Below are positions 1 to 7,849 of a stretch of DNA of 47,746 nt, piece after piece; positions within the stretch are counted from its first letter, which is position 1; every line of letters starts with the position of its first letter. The DNA comes from Desulfobacula sp. Its GTDB lineage: Bacteria > Desulfobacterota > Desulfobacteria > Desulfobacterales > Desulfobacteraceae. A model generated the notes under the pieces. It saw nothing but the letters and a program-made list of their open reading frames with translations, was not told the DNA's origin and searched no databases. A program made the translations under genes and the position numbers. The stretch covers positions 1 through 47,746 of the forward strand of contig JAKIUJ010000004.1 in assembly GCA_021647625.1 (NCBI GenBank), given 5' to 3'.

Positions 1-100
1 GCTGACATTATCTGTTTTGTTTTTCATTTATAATTATCGTTTTTGAGTAAACGCTCTTTCTCACGGTAGGTAAACATCTGGCGAAAAACTTGCGTAATTT

Positions 101-808
101 TCAGGTAGAGAAGCGTAGGAATCTACAATAGGTATATGTATAAATAAAAGAGGATACACCATCTTTAATGCCCGTGGTGGTCGATCGGGGCATGGATACA
201 TCATCATACACATAGGTTTGCTGGCCGCCATCTGGGGTGTCAATTTGTGTAATCCTGCCAAACACATCGTAGGTATAGGTGGTTAAAAAGCCGTTCTCGT
301 TTTCAAATAACAAGGGTTTACCATATCTAAAGTCCACGGACGGATATTGGCTGATATGGTTGTATATACCTGTAGAAGGTCGAGTGATCTTTGTTGCATA
401 GGTATCAATTTGGCTGTCATACTCATAAATGGTGACATTGCCTTTGGGATCTGTAATGGATGTTACATTACCATAAATATCATACCCGTACTGGGTCACA
501 GGGCTACCGCCTGTGTCATTATACGCGTATTCGGTCAACAGATTACCGGTCACACTTTCATATGAATAATCAATTTGACGCAATAATCCCGCAACACTGC
601 CGGACAAGGTTTCTGATGTGATTCTTAAGGGATATGTAGCGCCTGTGCCGTAAAAATCATAGGTATAAGTAGTCACGGCATTTTCTGTCAGACCTGTGCC
701 GGAAATTATGGTGCTTTCTATGCTGCCGTGATCTGCAAAATAGGTATAGTCTTCCTGCACAAAGGCCTGGGTGTTGGTATCGTACTGGGTGTCTATTTTA
801 GATGACAA
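101..808 (-). pseudogene. RHS/YD-repeat protein fragment
   Basis: This is an internal piece of an RHS (YD-repeat) surface or toxin-delivery protein. Repeats such as YDIYGNVTSITDPKGNVTIYEYD and YTYDVFGRITQIDTPDGG are characteristic. There is no signal peptide, no RHS core terminus and no toxin tip. The listed start is a TTG, but the frame stays open upstream to a stop near 824, so there is no real start. At the other end the repeat pattern stops at YTYTY and runs into an unrelated nine-residue tail. Both ends are therefore broken, and the 5' side meets the truncated recombinase gene on the other strand. Fragment identity is certain in kind; its original gene is not recoverable here. Confidence 0.75.
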
Positions 809-1696
809 TCTGATAAAGAACTTCTATGGAAAGCCAATTTTAATTCTGACAATTCCATTGAGACTTACGATAAGGCAATTCATTCTTTTTTATCTTTCAT
901 TGGGGTATCTTCTCCACAGGAATTAAGAGAGATTAATCATGGCCATGTGATCGCGTTTAAAAAATATTTACAAAGCCAGGGTCAAAGTCCGCGAACGATA
1001 AATAATAGATTGTCTGCGATTTCTTCTTTGTTTAATCATTTAATTGATAAACAAGTGGTTAAAATTAATGTGGCCCAGGGTGTTCGCCGGATGAAAATTA
1101 ACTCTGACCGGGTTGAGGCAAAAGTGCTGAGTCCAAAGGAAGTCCGGAAAATGTTGAGCATTCCGGATCCGTTCAAGCTCCAGGGATTGAGAGACAAAGC
1201 CATATTGAGCACACTGTTTTTTACCGGCTGCAGAGTGTCTGAAGTCTGCAAGCTCAAGGTAAAGGACTTTTACCAAGAACAAGGGTTTTATATCATGGAT
1301 TTCTGGGTCAAGGGTGGCAAACGAAATCGTCTGGCCATCAACCAGGAGTTGCAGATAACAATAAGAGAATATCTGAGGATGGCCGGCCATGAGGACGAAA
1401 AAGAGAGCTTTTTGTTTTTACCGGTAAAGCATGCTCCCGGAAAAACAGATAAGAAAAGAAAGATGAGTCGGAAGACCATCGATTATTTGTTTAAAAAGTA
1501 TGCAAAGCTCGCTTTGCTTGATGGCGTTACACCGCATTCTGCCCGAGCGACCTTTATCACCCAGGCCCTGGAGAATAATTGTCCTATTGAGGCGGTACAA
1601 AAGACCGTGGGGCATTCTCAGATTAAGACCACCCAGATGTATGACAAGCGAGTTGCCAAGTACCGGGAAAGTGCCAGTTTTGCCGTTAGGTATTAA
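806..1696 (+). CDS. Tyrosine recombinase, 5'-truncated
   Basis: XerC/D-like phage integrase family protein that would cut and rejoin DNA through a phosphotyrosine. The catalytic set is complete: Arg in GCRVSEVC, Lys in GGKRNR, His-x-x-Arg in HSARATF, the second His in GHSQIKTT and the nucleophile in MYDKR. The ORF track starts at a GTG (947), which would remove half of the SAM-like core-binding domain. The same frame is open back to a TGA at 803-805 and encodes convincing N-terminal domain sequence (LLWKANF, IETYDKAIHSFLSFIG) with no start codon. I infer that the gene lost its first codons at the junction with the RHS fragment, although the GTG could still give a short product. Confidence 0.7.
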   Translation, partial: QSDKELLWKANFNSDNSIETYDKAIHSFLSFIGVSSPQELREINHGHVIAFKKYLQSQGQSPRTINNRLSAISSLFNHLIDKQVVKINVAQGVRRMKINSDRVEAKVLSPKEVRKMLSIPDPFKLQGLRDKAILSTLFFTGCRVSEVCKLKVKDFYQEQGFYIMDFWVKGGKRNRLAINQELQITIREYLRMAGHEDEKESFLFLPVKHAPGKTDKKRKMSRKTIDYLFKKYAKLALLDGVTPHSARATFITQALENNCPIEAVQKTVGHSQIKTTQMYDKRVAKYRESASFAVRY

Positions 1697-1761
1697 GTCC
1701 CTCTATATAATAAGGTATAACCGGAGGAAATTCGGTAAATCTTAAGTTTTGCCGAAATAAA

Positions 1762-1798
1762 AAAAGAGGAAGCAAAATTAAATATTACTTCCTCTTTT
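1762..1798. terminator. Bidirectional hairpin terminator
   Basis: A perfect 11-bp stem (AAAAGAGGAAG / CTTCCTCTTTT) with a 15-nt AT-rich loop lies about 65 nt after the recombinase stop. A and T runs on either side would let it work in both directions. The rest of 1697-2099 holds no gene that I can see. Confidence 0.7.
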
Positions 1799-2099
1799 CT
1801 TAAAAAAGCTGATCCACCACGGATCGAATATAGTAATGTATCATGTTTTCAAAAGTGTGGCTATGTCTAATGGTATCGGGTGATTCCTCTCCTAAAAGCT
1901 AATATTGTCCGTTTTAGGTGCATGGATTACCCTTCAAAAAATCTGAAACGCTCTTAAATCGAAAATATGGGGATCATTTTTTACAGCAATTCTGTGAAAG
2001 GTGTTTCTGTTGTAGTTTCGAGTCAGGTAGAGAGAATTTTTAAAATCAACAGGCCAGCATTACAGAATGCTCTCGATGTCCAGTTGATAACACTAATTC

Positions 2100-2630
2100 T
2101 TATTTCTTGGCTTTTTTTAAATCAGAAAATGAAAAATCTTTGACGGACAAAGCTAAATAAGAAATAAAAAACCACCAGCCGCTTAATCCAATGATCATGA
2201 TATTTTGATTATAATAATATCCGTGATACAGCAGTAAAGGTGCTTGATTATCAGATGAAAAAATAAATATGATTGATAAAGCTGAGGCAATTATGGCGGG
2301 AATGAAGTGTACTATACTTGCTGGTCTTATCTTGTAATTTTTTATTAAAGACTGTTTGGTGATAAAAAACATCACTGGCCCCAATAAATAAACAGCTGTG
2401 ATTGGAAAGATGTTCAATATTTTATAATCGTTTAGCAAATCCATTATAAAAAAGATGTAATGGATTTGATATAAGCTAAATACAAAGAATAAATCTAATA
2501 GTAACCAGCTTTTGATAGATTTAACATCAGCAATAAGTTGTCCAACAGAGATAAGAACAGATAGCAGAAATCCATAAAATGTGATGATTAATATCAGAAA
2601 TAATTTTATGTTGCCGATTTGAATTTCCAT
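2100..2630 (-). CDS. Multi-pass membrane protein, likely AraC-type sensor lacking its HTH domain
   Basis: A 176-residue hydrophobic protein with about five or six membrane segments. The order of features (YLLGPVMFFITKQSL followed by VHFIPAI) resembles the membrane sensor half of AraC-family regulators in which about six helices precede a cytoplasmic HTH domain. Here the frame ends at SDLKKAKK, and the three downstream frames give no AraC domain. It may be a truncated regulator or a stand-alone membrane protein. The AraC resemblance is pattern recognition only. AT content is higher than in the greB gene beside it. Confidence 0.5.
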   Translation of the reverse strand: MEIQIGNIKLFLILIITFYGFLLSVLISVGQLIADVKSIKSWLLLDLFFVFSLYQIHYIFFIMDLLNDYKILNIFPITAVYLLGPVMFFITKQSLIKNYKIRPASIVHFIPAIIASALSIIFIFSSDNQAPLLLYHGYYYNQNIMIIGLSGWWFFISYLALSVKDFSFSDLKKAKK

Positions 2631-2676
2631 AACCCACTTGTTTTGAATGCTTTGTTTATTCTAAGATTCCCTAATG

Positions 2677-3180
2677 TTAAAAATAACGAATTTTCGATAT
2701 ATAAAAAATCGTCTCTCCTTTTGGTGAAGAAACCTTGATTTTATCCCCCACTCGTTTTCCTAACATTGCTTTACCTAAGGGCGAATCCATACTAAGTTTT
2801 CCATCAACAACATTAAACTCATCAGGTCCAACAATACGATATTCGACCTCTTCTCCTTCTTCATCCTCGAGGGTAACAAAAGCACCAAAATAAACTTTAT
2901 CCTGATCATCAGGAATATGATTGACCACATTCATTCCGTCGAGACGGTTCGTTAAAAATCGAACCCTGCTATCAATTTCTCGCAAGCGTTTCTTGCCATA
3001 AATGTATTCGGCATTTTCGCTACGATCACCTTGTGCGGCAGCCTTTGCAACTCTATCGGTCACATCTGGACGCTCAACTTTCCACAAGTATTGAAGCTCT
3101 TCAGTTAATTTTCGTTCACCTTCCGGGGTGATATACTTGGAACCTTTTTCTCTAGGAGGACGCCATCTACCCATTTTCAA
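2677..3180 (-). CDS. greB: Transcription elongation factor GreB
   Basis: GreB rescues backtracked RNA polymerase by stimulating cleavage of the transcript 3' end. The 167-residue length is right for the family. It opens with the GreB-type GRWRPPREKGSKYITPEGE. An N-terminal coiled coil spans about residues 15-85, with the acidic tip AAQGDRSENAEYIYGKKRLREID holding the Asp and Glu that coordinate Mg2+. A C-terminal FKBP-like domain with the YRIVGPDE and SPLGKAMLGKRVGD motifs follows. It is intact and stands alone; a short ORF lies just upstream. Confidence 0.95.
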   Translation of the reverse strand: MKMGRWRPPREKGSKYITPEGERKLTEELQYLWKVERPDVTDRVAKAAAQGDRSENAEYIYGKKRLREIDSRVRFLTNRLDGMNVVNHIPDDQDKVYFGAFVTLEDEEGEEVEYRIVGPDEFNVVDGKLSMDSPLGKAMLGKRVGDKIKVSSPKGETIFYISKIRYF

Positions 3181-3216
3181 CTCTCAGTCTTTTAAGGAAG
3201 GTCCCGCATCTGTTTT

Positions 3217-3309
3217 TTAACATCGGCAACCAATTCCATCTGGCATATTGAAACATTTTAAACCTTCATTAAACCAATCGGTTGCAGAAAGTGTGCTATC
3301 TTTATCCAT
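3217..3309 (-). CDS. Short ORF (30 aa), possible broken leader gene
   Basis: An ATG preceded by a good Shine-Dalgarno sequence (AGGAAGG) starts a 30-residue reading frame beginning MDKDSTLSATDWFNEGLKCFN. The sequence resembles the first helix pair of a TPR-type protein and then stops. It lies 36 nt upstream of greB on the same strand. It is probably the remaining 5' end of a truncated gene. I see no other gene in 3310-3664; the 60-aa ORF there is not recognisable. Confidence 0.3.
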   Translation of the reverse strand: MDKDSTLSATDWFNEGLKCFNMPDGIGCRC

Positions 3310-3664
3310 TATATTCCTTCCTATAATGTTTAGGATCTGCGGCTAACCGGATGCCAAAAAAATAGATACTTGCCACAGCTTTTCATCCGGTTTGACCGTA
3401 GCATCCTTTTAGTTGTCCGATCTTTTATATATATGGGGATTTCTAAAAATGCCAATGTTTCATTTAATACGGGCATAACAGGTTCAAACATCTGCGGTTT
3501 ACCCGTCAGCATGTTTTTGTTAGGCTCTCCGCTTTTATCATTCTAATATTGTTTATATTTTTCAACGTTTGTTGTATTTTTTCAACAAACCATCTATACT
3601 ATACAACCATATTGAATTTTCAAATGAAATATATTGAAAAGCTTACCATTATTTCAGGTTTAGT

Positions 3665-5027
3665 ATGGCACAATCATCAATTAAAAATGGTTTTCATATT
3701 TATCAGCCTCGCAATCCCAAAGCAAGCGCTTATTACAAGTGCGTTGAAAGTCATTTTGAAGAATTAGAGCAAGCATGGGATGATATGTATAAATCCCGTT
3801 ATGGCTATTGGCGCACATATGTCATGACTGTGATTTACAAATATCTGGATTGTGGAGATCTTCATTTTGGATTTGCCAGGGTGCGTTGTGAAGATTGTGG
3901 TCATGAGTATTTGTTGGCATTTTCTTGTAAGCGTCGGCATTTTTGTCCCTCATGCCATCAGAAAAGGGTTGTTGAGTATGGAGAATGGTTGCTGACTAAT
4001 GTTTTAAAAGATGTCCCTTATAAACAATGGGTTTTCAGTATCCCCAAAAGATTGCGGATTTATTTTCTTTATGATCGCAAATTGCTGGCAAAACTCTCTA
4101 TATGTGCATGGAATGTTATCACGGCTTACCTTAAATCCACTGTGCTATATGATGATGCTGTTCCCGGCGCCAGTATTGCTGTTCAGACCTATGGTGATTT
4201 TCTCAACTTCAATCCTCATCTCCACGCCATAGTTTTAGATGGATCTTTCCTGGAAGATGGCAGCTTTCAGACTGCATCAGTATTTATGCTTGAAGACCTG
4301 GAAGAGGCATTTCAGTATGAGGTGCTAAAAATGCTCAAGAAAGAGGGAAAGATAAATGATACTATTATTGAGAACATGCTTTCATGGCACCATTCCGGGT
4401 TTTAACGTGTATATTGGTGACAGAATTGAACCTGATGATAAAGCCGGACTTGGCAATCTGGCAAGATATATCATTCGTGCCTGTTTTTCCCAGGAAAGAA
4501 TGGTTTATGTCCCGGCAAAAAAATCTGATGATGGTGTTGCCAAAGTTATTTATACATCCAAAGATAGAAAAACCCGAAAAGTGTTTACTGCTTTGGAGTG
4601 GCTCGCCAGGTTGGTAACACATATTCCCAGCAGATATGAGCATACTGTCAGATATTATGGATATTTTTCAAACAAGTCCAGAGGAATGAGAAAGAAGGCA
4701 GACGCTGATGATGTGATCCAGACAATCATACCAAATGATATGTCTTCCAGCGAAGCAAAACAGAATTGGGCTCGTTTAATTCAAAAAATCTATGAGGTCG
4801 ATCCTCTTGTCTGCCCAAAATGCCAGGGTCAAATGAAAATCATCTCTATCATTGATGATTTTGAAATAATAGATAAAATTTTAAAACATCTGAATCTCTG
4901 GGATATCCGCAACCATGATCCGCCGGAGATAGAAGCTGTTTATATTCCTGAATTAACATATATTGAAGATTCAGATTATGATAATTCAGGCTCACAGATT
5001 CCAGTATTTGACACCTTTTGGAGTTGA
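3665..5027 (+). pseudogene. IS91-family transposase, frameshifted
   Basis: Rolling-circle transposase in two frames. Residues 1-246 carry the N-terminal zinc-finger cluster (CEDCGHEYLLAFSCKRRHFCPSCHQKR) and the HUH metal motif (NPHLHAI). The second ORF continues from NVYIGDRI through the catalytic LARYIIRA region to a C-terminal CPKCQGQMK zinc ribbon. The join is at 4395-4402, where the first frame reads GGG TTT TAA. Skipping one T gives GGG TTT AAC and restores the expected HSGFNVY. So there is a +1 shift, either a one-base insertion or, less likely, recoding at a stop. Only one catalytic Tyr is visible; the position of the other is Asn. The gene is otherwise full length. Confidence 0.85.
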
Positions 5028-5161
5028 TATTTTTAAAATTGAGTTGAGGGATTACAGGTGTCCTATACTCAAATTCAGCCGTTTCCGGTCAATTTTAACA
5101 AAAATCACATTGTTTTTATTCATTACAACTGTCCGTCTAATTTTCCCCTGAACAGCTTTTT

Positions 5162-5206
5162 ACCCAACCCAGGAAGGGCACATGTTGTGCCCTTCCTGGG
5201 TTGGGT
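5162..5206. repeat. Perfect 20-bp hairpin downstream of IS91 transposase
   Basis: ACCCAACCCAGGAAGGGCAC, then ATGTT, then its exact complement. A 20-bp stem with a 5-nt loop lies 135 nt after the transposase stop. IS91/ISCR elements have a replication origin end downstream of the transposase that includes inverted repeats, so this may be that end. A simple strong terminator is the alternative, although it is followed by GCATATTTC rather than a clean T-run. Confidence 0.6.
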
Positions 5207-5335
5207 GCATATTTCATATATTTTTTTCTATTTCTTGACAAAGGGCAAAAAAGCATTTACTTATCCTTTTCAAATTTTCTCGATCACAAGATATGGTGTT
5301 TAGCGGTTAGGATCACAAAGAGGAAATCAGCCATA

Positions 5336-5705
5336 ATGGATAGTAAATTGACACAGTTTATTTATACCATCATTAAACACCATGGCATTACTCATTTGGC
5401 TCAAGAATATCTGTTGAACCGACCCCCAGGCCTTACTTTGATCACCGGTCCTATTGCCTCTATTTTGCTGAGGGACCTGCGGAAAGTGTATTGACCGCTG
5501 CCTGGTTCGAGCTGTTACCGAACAGGGTCATGACAAGGTAAAATGCCGGTTGCACCTGGCCCAATCCAGGAAATACGTAATAAAGACTTACCAGTTTGAA
5601 GGATATGGGTGCGGGTTGTGTCAGACAGGGGTCCCCTCCTGTGAGGCCGGTATTCCGGTTAAGGCTGCCAGACGGGCACGGGAGAGGGGGGAGGACTTCC
5701 GATGA
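5336..5705 (+). pseudogene. Cys-rich small protein gene split by a frameshift
   Basis: The first part starts at ATG 5336 with AGAGGAAA upstream and reads MDSKLTQFIYTIIKHHGITHLAQEYLL...LLRDLRKVY-stop (5492-5494). The adjacent frame continues with DRCLVRAVTEQGHDKVKCRLHLAQSRKYVIKTYQFEGYGCGLCQTGVPSCEAGIPVKAARRARE and stops at 5705. Joined, they give a protein of about 120 residues with a CGLCQTGVPSC motif that could hold metal. I do not recognise the family. The two frames fit end to end with no gap, so a single indel is the simplest explanation. It may be cargo or a neighbour of the IS91 copy. Confidence 0.5.
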
Positions 5706-5842
5706 CGGTCATTACTTTACTGCCCCTTCATCTACTATTCCAATAATTTGAAAAATATTATTTACAGCTTTATGACGATTGGAACGCAGGACCGTTTTCC
5801 GACCCTGCCTGAATAATTTAATCAACTAAAAAATTACCTTTT

Positions 5843-6634
5843 TTAAAGTTTTTTTCTGTTAACACCTGCAAGACCTAAAAGGCCAAGCCCAAAGAGAAAC
5901 ATTGTGGCGGGTTCCGGAACAGGGTTCGTATCTTGACCTGTAATTTCCATGACAGAGAGTTCAAAATTATAGTTCCCTGTTTGGGAAAACAGTTTATCTG
6001 ATAGACCTTCGTAGATTAACCTTCCATAAAATCCAAATTGATATTGTTGGCCTGCTGTCAATGTGTCAGAAAAAGAAAAAGACTGAGATAAAGATCCTCC
6101 ACCTATTCTCTTTGTAAACGAGTTGTTCCCTCGTGGTCCAAATGAAAAATCAGCGTAAAAGGCCTCATGTGTACCAATAAAATTCCCTGTGAGATCTAAT
6201 AAAGCATTTGTTTCCGGGGTAAAGTAGAGCGTAAAAAAAGAGGTAGCGTTAAGCCCCACTCCAACATCATCTCTCCAAACATCATTATGTGTATAATCCG
6301 CTGTAATTTTAGTATCTGTCATTTTTGCAAGAAGCTGGCTGGAGGAGGTAAAAAGCTGTGATTGTTGACGATTTGTTACTGTGGCCTGTAAATCATATAT
6401 ATTAGTATCAGGATCTTTAGAAGCTGCACCCTTTATTGCTGTCTTATCAAAATCTCCTGCTGAAACCATATCCGGGAGCGCCGTTTTGGTCCCTGAATGT
6501 TCACCAAATTTATACCCGGCATTGACCCGCCTCCATGTCTCATCTATAGTTGCTGCATACGCTTGAGTCGTCATAGTCAGACAAATCATGGTGAAAAACA
6601 AAATTCCAAAACTTTTTTTGCTCAATGGTATCAT
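5843..6634 (-). CDS. PEP-CTERM sorting-domain protein
   Basis: Secreted protein of 263 residues. It has an N-terminal signal peptide (FGILFFTMICLTMTTQAYA) and a C-terminal PEP-CTERM anchor (NPVPEPATMFLFGLGLLGLAGVNRKKL): PEP motif, hydrophobic helix and basic tail. Exosortase is expected to cut and attach such proteins at the surface or release them into the matrix. The middle (about 30-235) is beta-rich and has no domain that I recognise. No exosortase is present in the window. A GG-N10-GC promoter lies about 100 nt upstream, and the gene is divergent from the second PEP-CTERM gene. Confidence 0.85.
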   Translation of the reverse strand: MIPLSKKSFGILFFTMICLTMTTQAYAATIDETWRRVNAGYKFGEHSGTKTALPDMVSAGDFDKTAIKGAASKDPDTNIYDLQATVTNRQQSQLFTSSSQLLAKMTDTKITADYTHNDVWRDDVGVGLNATSFFTLYFTPETNALLDLTGNFIGTHEAFYADFSFGPRGNNSFTKRIGGGSLSQSFSFSDTLTAGQQYQFGFYGRLIYEGLSDKLFSQTGNYNFELSVMEITGQDTNPVPEPATMFLFGLGLLGLAGVNRKKL

Positions 6635-6734
6635 AACTTCCCCTTTTCTTTCTCTATGTGTTAAATTTTTAGTCGTCTAATATTCATTATGCGGCCTTTA
6701 AACGCAGTGACTATTCTCATTATTTAGATTAATA

Positions 6735-6753
6735 CAGCAAAATACATACCAAA
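6735..6753 (-). promoter_or_regulatory. Predicted sigma-54 promoter for the minus-strand PEP-CTERM gene
   Basis: On the minus strand the sequence reads TTTGGTATGTATTTTGCTG. The invariant GG and GC are separated by exactly 10 nt and the -12 element is TTTTGCT. It matches the element upstream of the other PEP-CTERM gene (GGTAT...TTGCT). The predicted start lies about 90 nt before the ATG. The -24 box is a weak match to TGGCAC, so this rests on the paired occurrence. Confidence 0.5.
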
Positions 6754-6962
6754 GACCACTATGCTATTATTTTTGAAACCTGGTTTATGGCAATACATAA
6801 GTAGTGAGACCTTTGATCAACTCAGGCCAGGAAAGCGCTACTTATCCCAAAACAGACAGGCCGGTGAAAGGCTGGCAATATTCGGATCACGATAAAACCA
6901 GGAGTCTTTAATGAATTCGAGGTCCCCATTTTAATATTTATCAAACCGGCTGATTTTAAACC

Positions 6963-7002
6963 TGGCTGATATCAGCCAATCTGGCTGTACGATAACAGCC
7001 AG
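6963..7002. promoter_or_regulatory. Tandem palindromes, candidate activator-binding (UAS) sites
   Basis: A perfect 16-bp palindrome TGGCTGATATCAGCCA (6963-6978) is followed two bases later by CTGGCTGT-ACGATA-ACAGCCAG (6981-7002). The two share the half-site TGGCTG, and a related CCGGCTGAT lies just upstream near 6946. They sit about 110-150 bp upstream of the predicted start of the plus-strand PEP-CTERM gene, the usual distance for an NtrC-type enhancer. PrsR, encoded next door, is the obvious candidate protein. Confidence 0.45.
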
Positions 7003-7082
7003 CAGCCAGACAAACCCCATACCACTCACCTCATTTTGTTTCATAACATTGTAATACCGATTGATTATCAGTCTTCATACGA

Positions 7083-7101
7083 TCCGGTATAAATATTGCT
7101 C
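7083..7101 (+). promoter_or_regulatory. Predicted sigma-54 promoter for the plus-strand PEP-CTERM gene
   Basis: TCCGGTATAAATATTGCTC has GG and GC exactly 10 nt apart and TATTGCT at -12. It lies about 105 nt before the ATG at 7204, so the leader would be about 94 nt, similar to that of the divergent PEP-CTERM gene. Conclusion from motif spacing plus the neighbouring sigma-54 activator. Confidence 0.5.
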
Positions 7102-7203
7102 TATCGTTATCCATCGGTTTCGTCCTTCGTGGATGACAGATGATTTTTTAAACAGAGTCCGGATATGAACAACCCGGGTTCAATCAAAAAAGGAGTAAGA
7201 TTT

Positions 7204-7824
7204 ATGAAAAGAAAAATTTTTTTAATCCTGGCAGCTGTTTTTTTATACTGCACGACACTCCAGGCAGCAACCATAGTAGACACAGGCCCGGGAACAACAG
7301 GCCTCCGGGACTTTGGAACTGCCCAGTGGCTTTCCAGCCGGTTCACCCTTGATCAGGATTATTTTATTACAGATATCGCCGGCTGGGTGGTATCAGAAGA
7401 TCGTGCAGGACAAAGGTTTTCCATCTCGATTTATCACAACGACAATGGAGAAACACCCGGCACTCATATCTATACAAATGGTGCCGTCATATCCGGTACG
7501 GATTATGCCAGCTGGGAAGGATACCATATCAGCTATCAAAACGGGCTTGAACTTCTTTCCGGAGATTACTGGGTCAATTTCGAAAAACGGACGGCCAACG
7601 TGGATGATTACGATGGTTTCATGCCCTACAACTCTGCAAATCCTTTGGTTCATGGTGCTGTAATTACCGCACCGCTAACGCTCTGGAGTGAGTTTGATGA
7701 TTTAAAATTAGGCATCCGTATAACCGGAGACCTTGTAAACCCAGTTCCGGAACCGGCCACACTGTTTCTATTCGGCAGCGGCATGATAGGACTTGCAGGT
7801 ATCAACCGGAAAAAATATTTGTAA
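7204..7824 (+). CDS. PEP-CTERM sorting-domain protein
   Basis: Secreted protein of 206 residues. The ATG at 7204 is chosen over 7165 because AAAAAAGGAGT lies just upstream and the protein then begins with a clean signal peptide (MKRKIFLILAAVFLYCTTLQA). The body (about 22-180) is beta-rich; the phrases FTLDQDYFITDIAGWVVSED and SISIYHNDNGETPG suggest a jelly-roll-like fold of a type often found in PEP-CTERM proteins. It ends NPVPEPATLFLFGSGMIGLAGINRKKYL, a standard PEP-CTERM anchor nearly the same as that of the divergent gene. It ends 25 nt from the convergent prsR-like gene. Confidence 0.85.
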   Translation: MKRKIFLILAAVFLYCTTLQAATIVDTGPGTTGLRDFGTAQWLSSRFTLDQDYFITDIAGWVVSEDRAGQRFSISIYHNDNGETPGTHIYTNGAVISGTDYASWEGYHISYQNGLELLSGDYWVNFEKRTANVDDYDGFMPYNSANPLVHGAVITAPLTLWSEFDDLKLGIRITGDLVNPVPEPATLFLFGSGMIGLAGINRKKYL

Positions 7825-7849
7825 ATATTATTTTTATAAGATCGGAACC

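Noticed and set aside
1036-1615. Minus-strand ORFs of 63-116 aa across the recombinase
   Set aside because: They are shadows of a gene with a full catalytic motif set.
3549-3767. 72-aa ORF ahead of the IS91 transposase
   Set aside because: It overlaps the transposase start in another frame and has no recognisable sequence or RBS.
5201-5494. 97-aa ORF starting before the Cys-rich pseudogene
   Set aside because: The first 45 residues come from the hairpin and AT-rich spacer; the likely start is ATG 5336, with an RBS.
6963-7002. Transcription terminator of a PEP-CTERM gene
   Set aside because: The palindromes lie between two divergent gene starts and lack T-runs.
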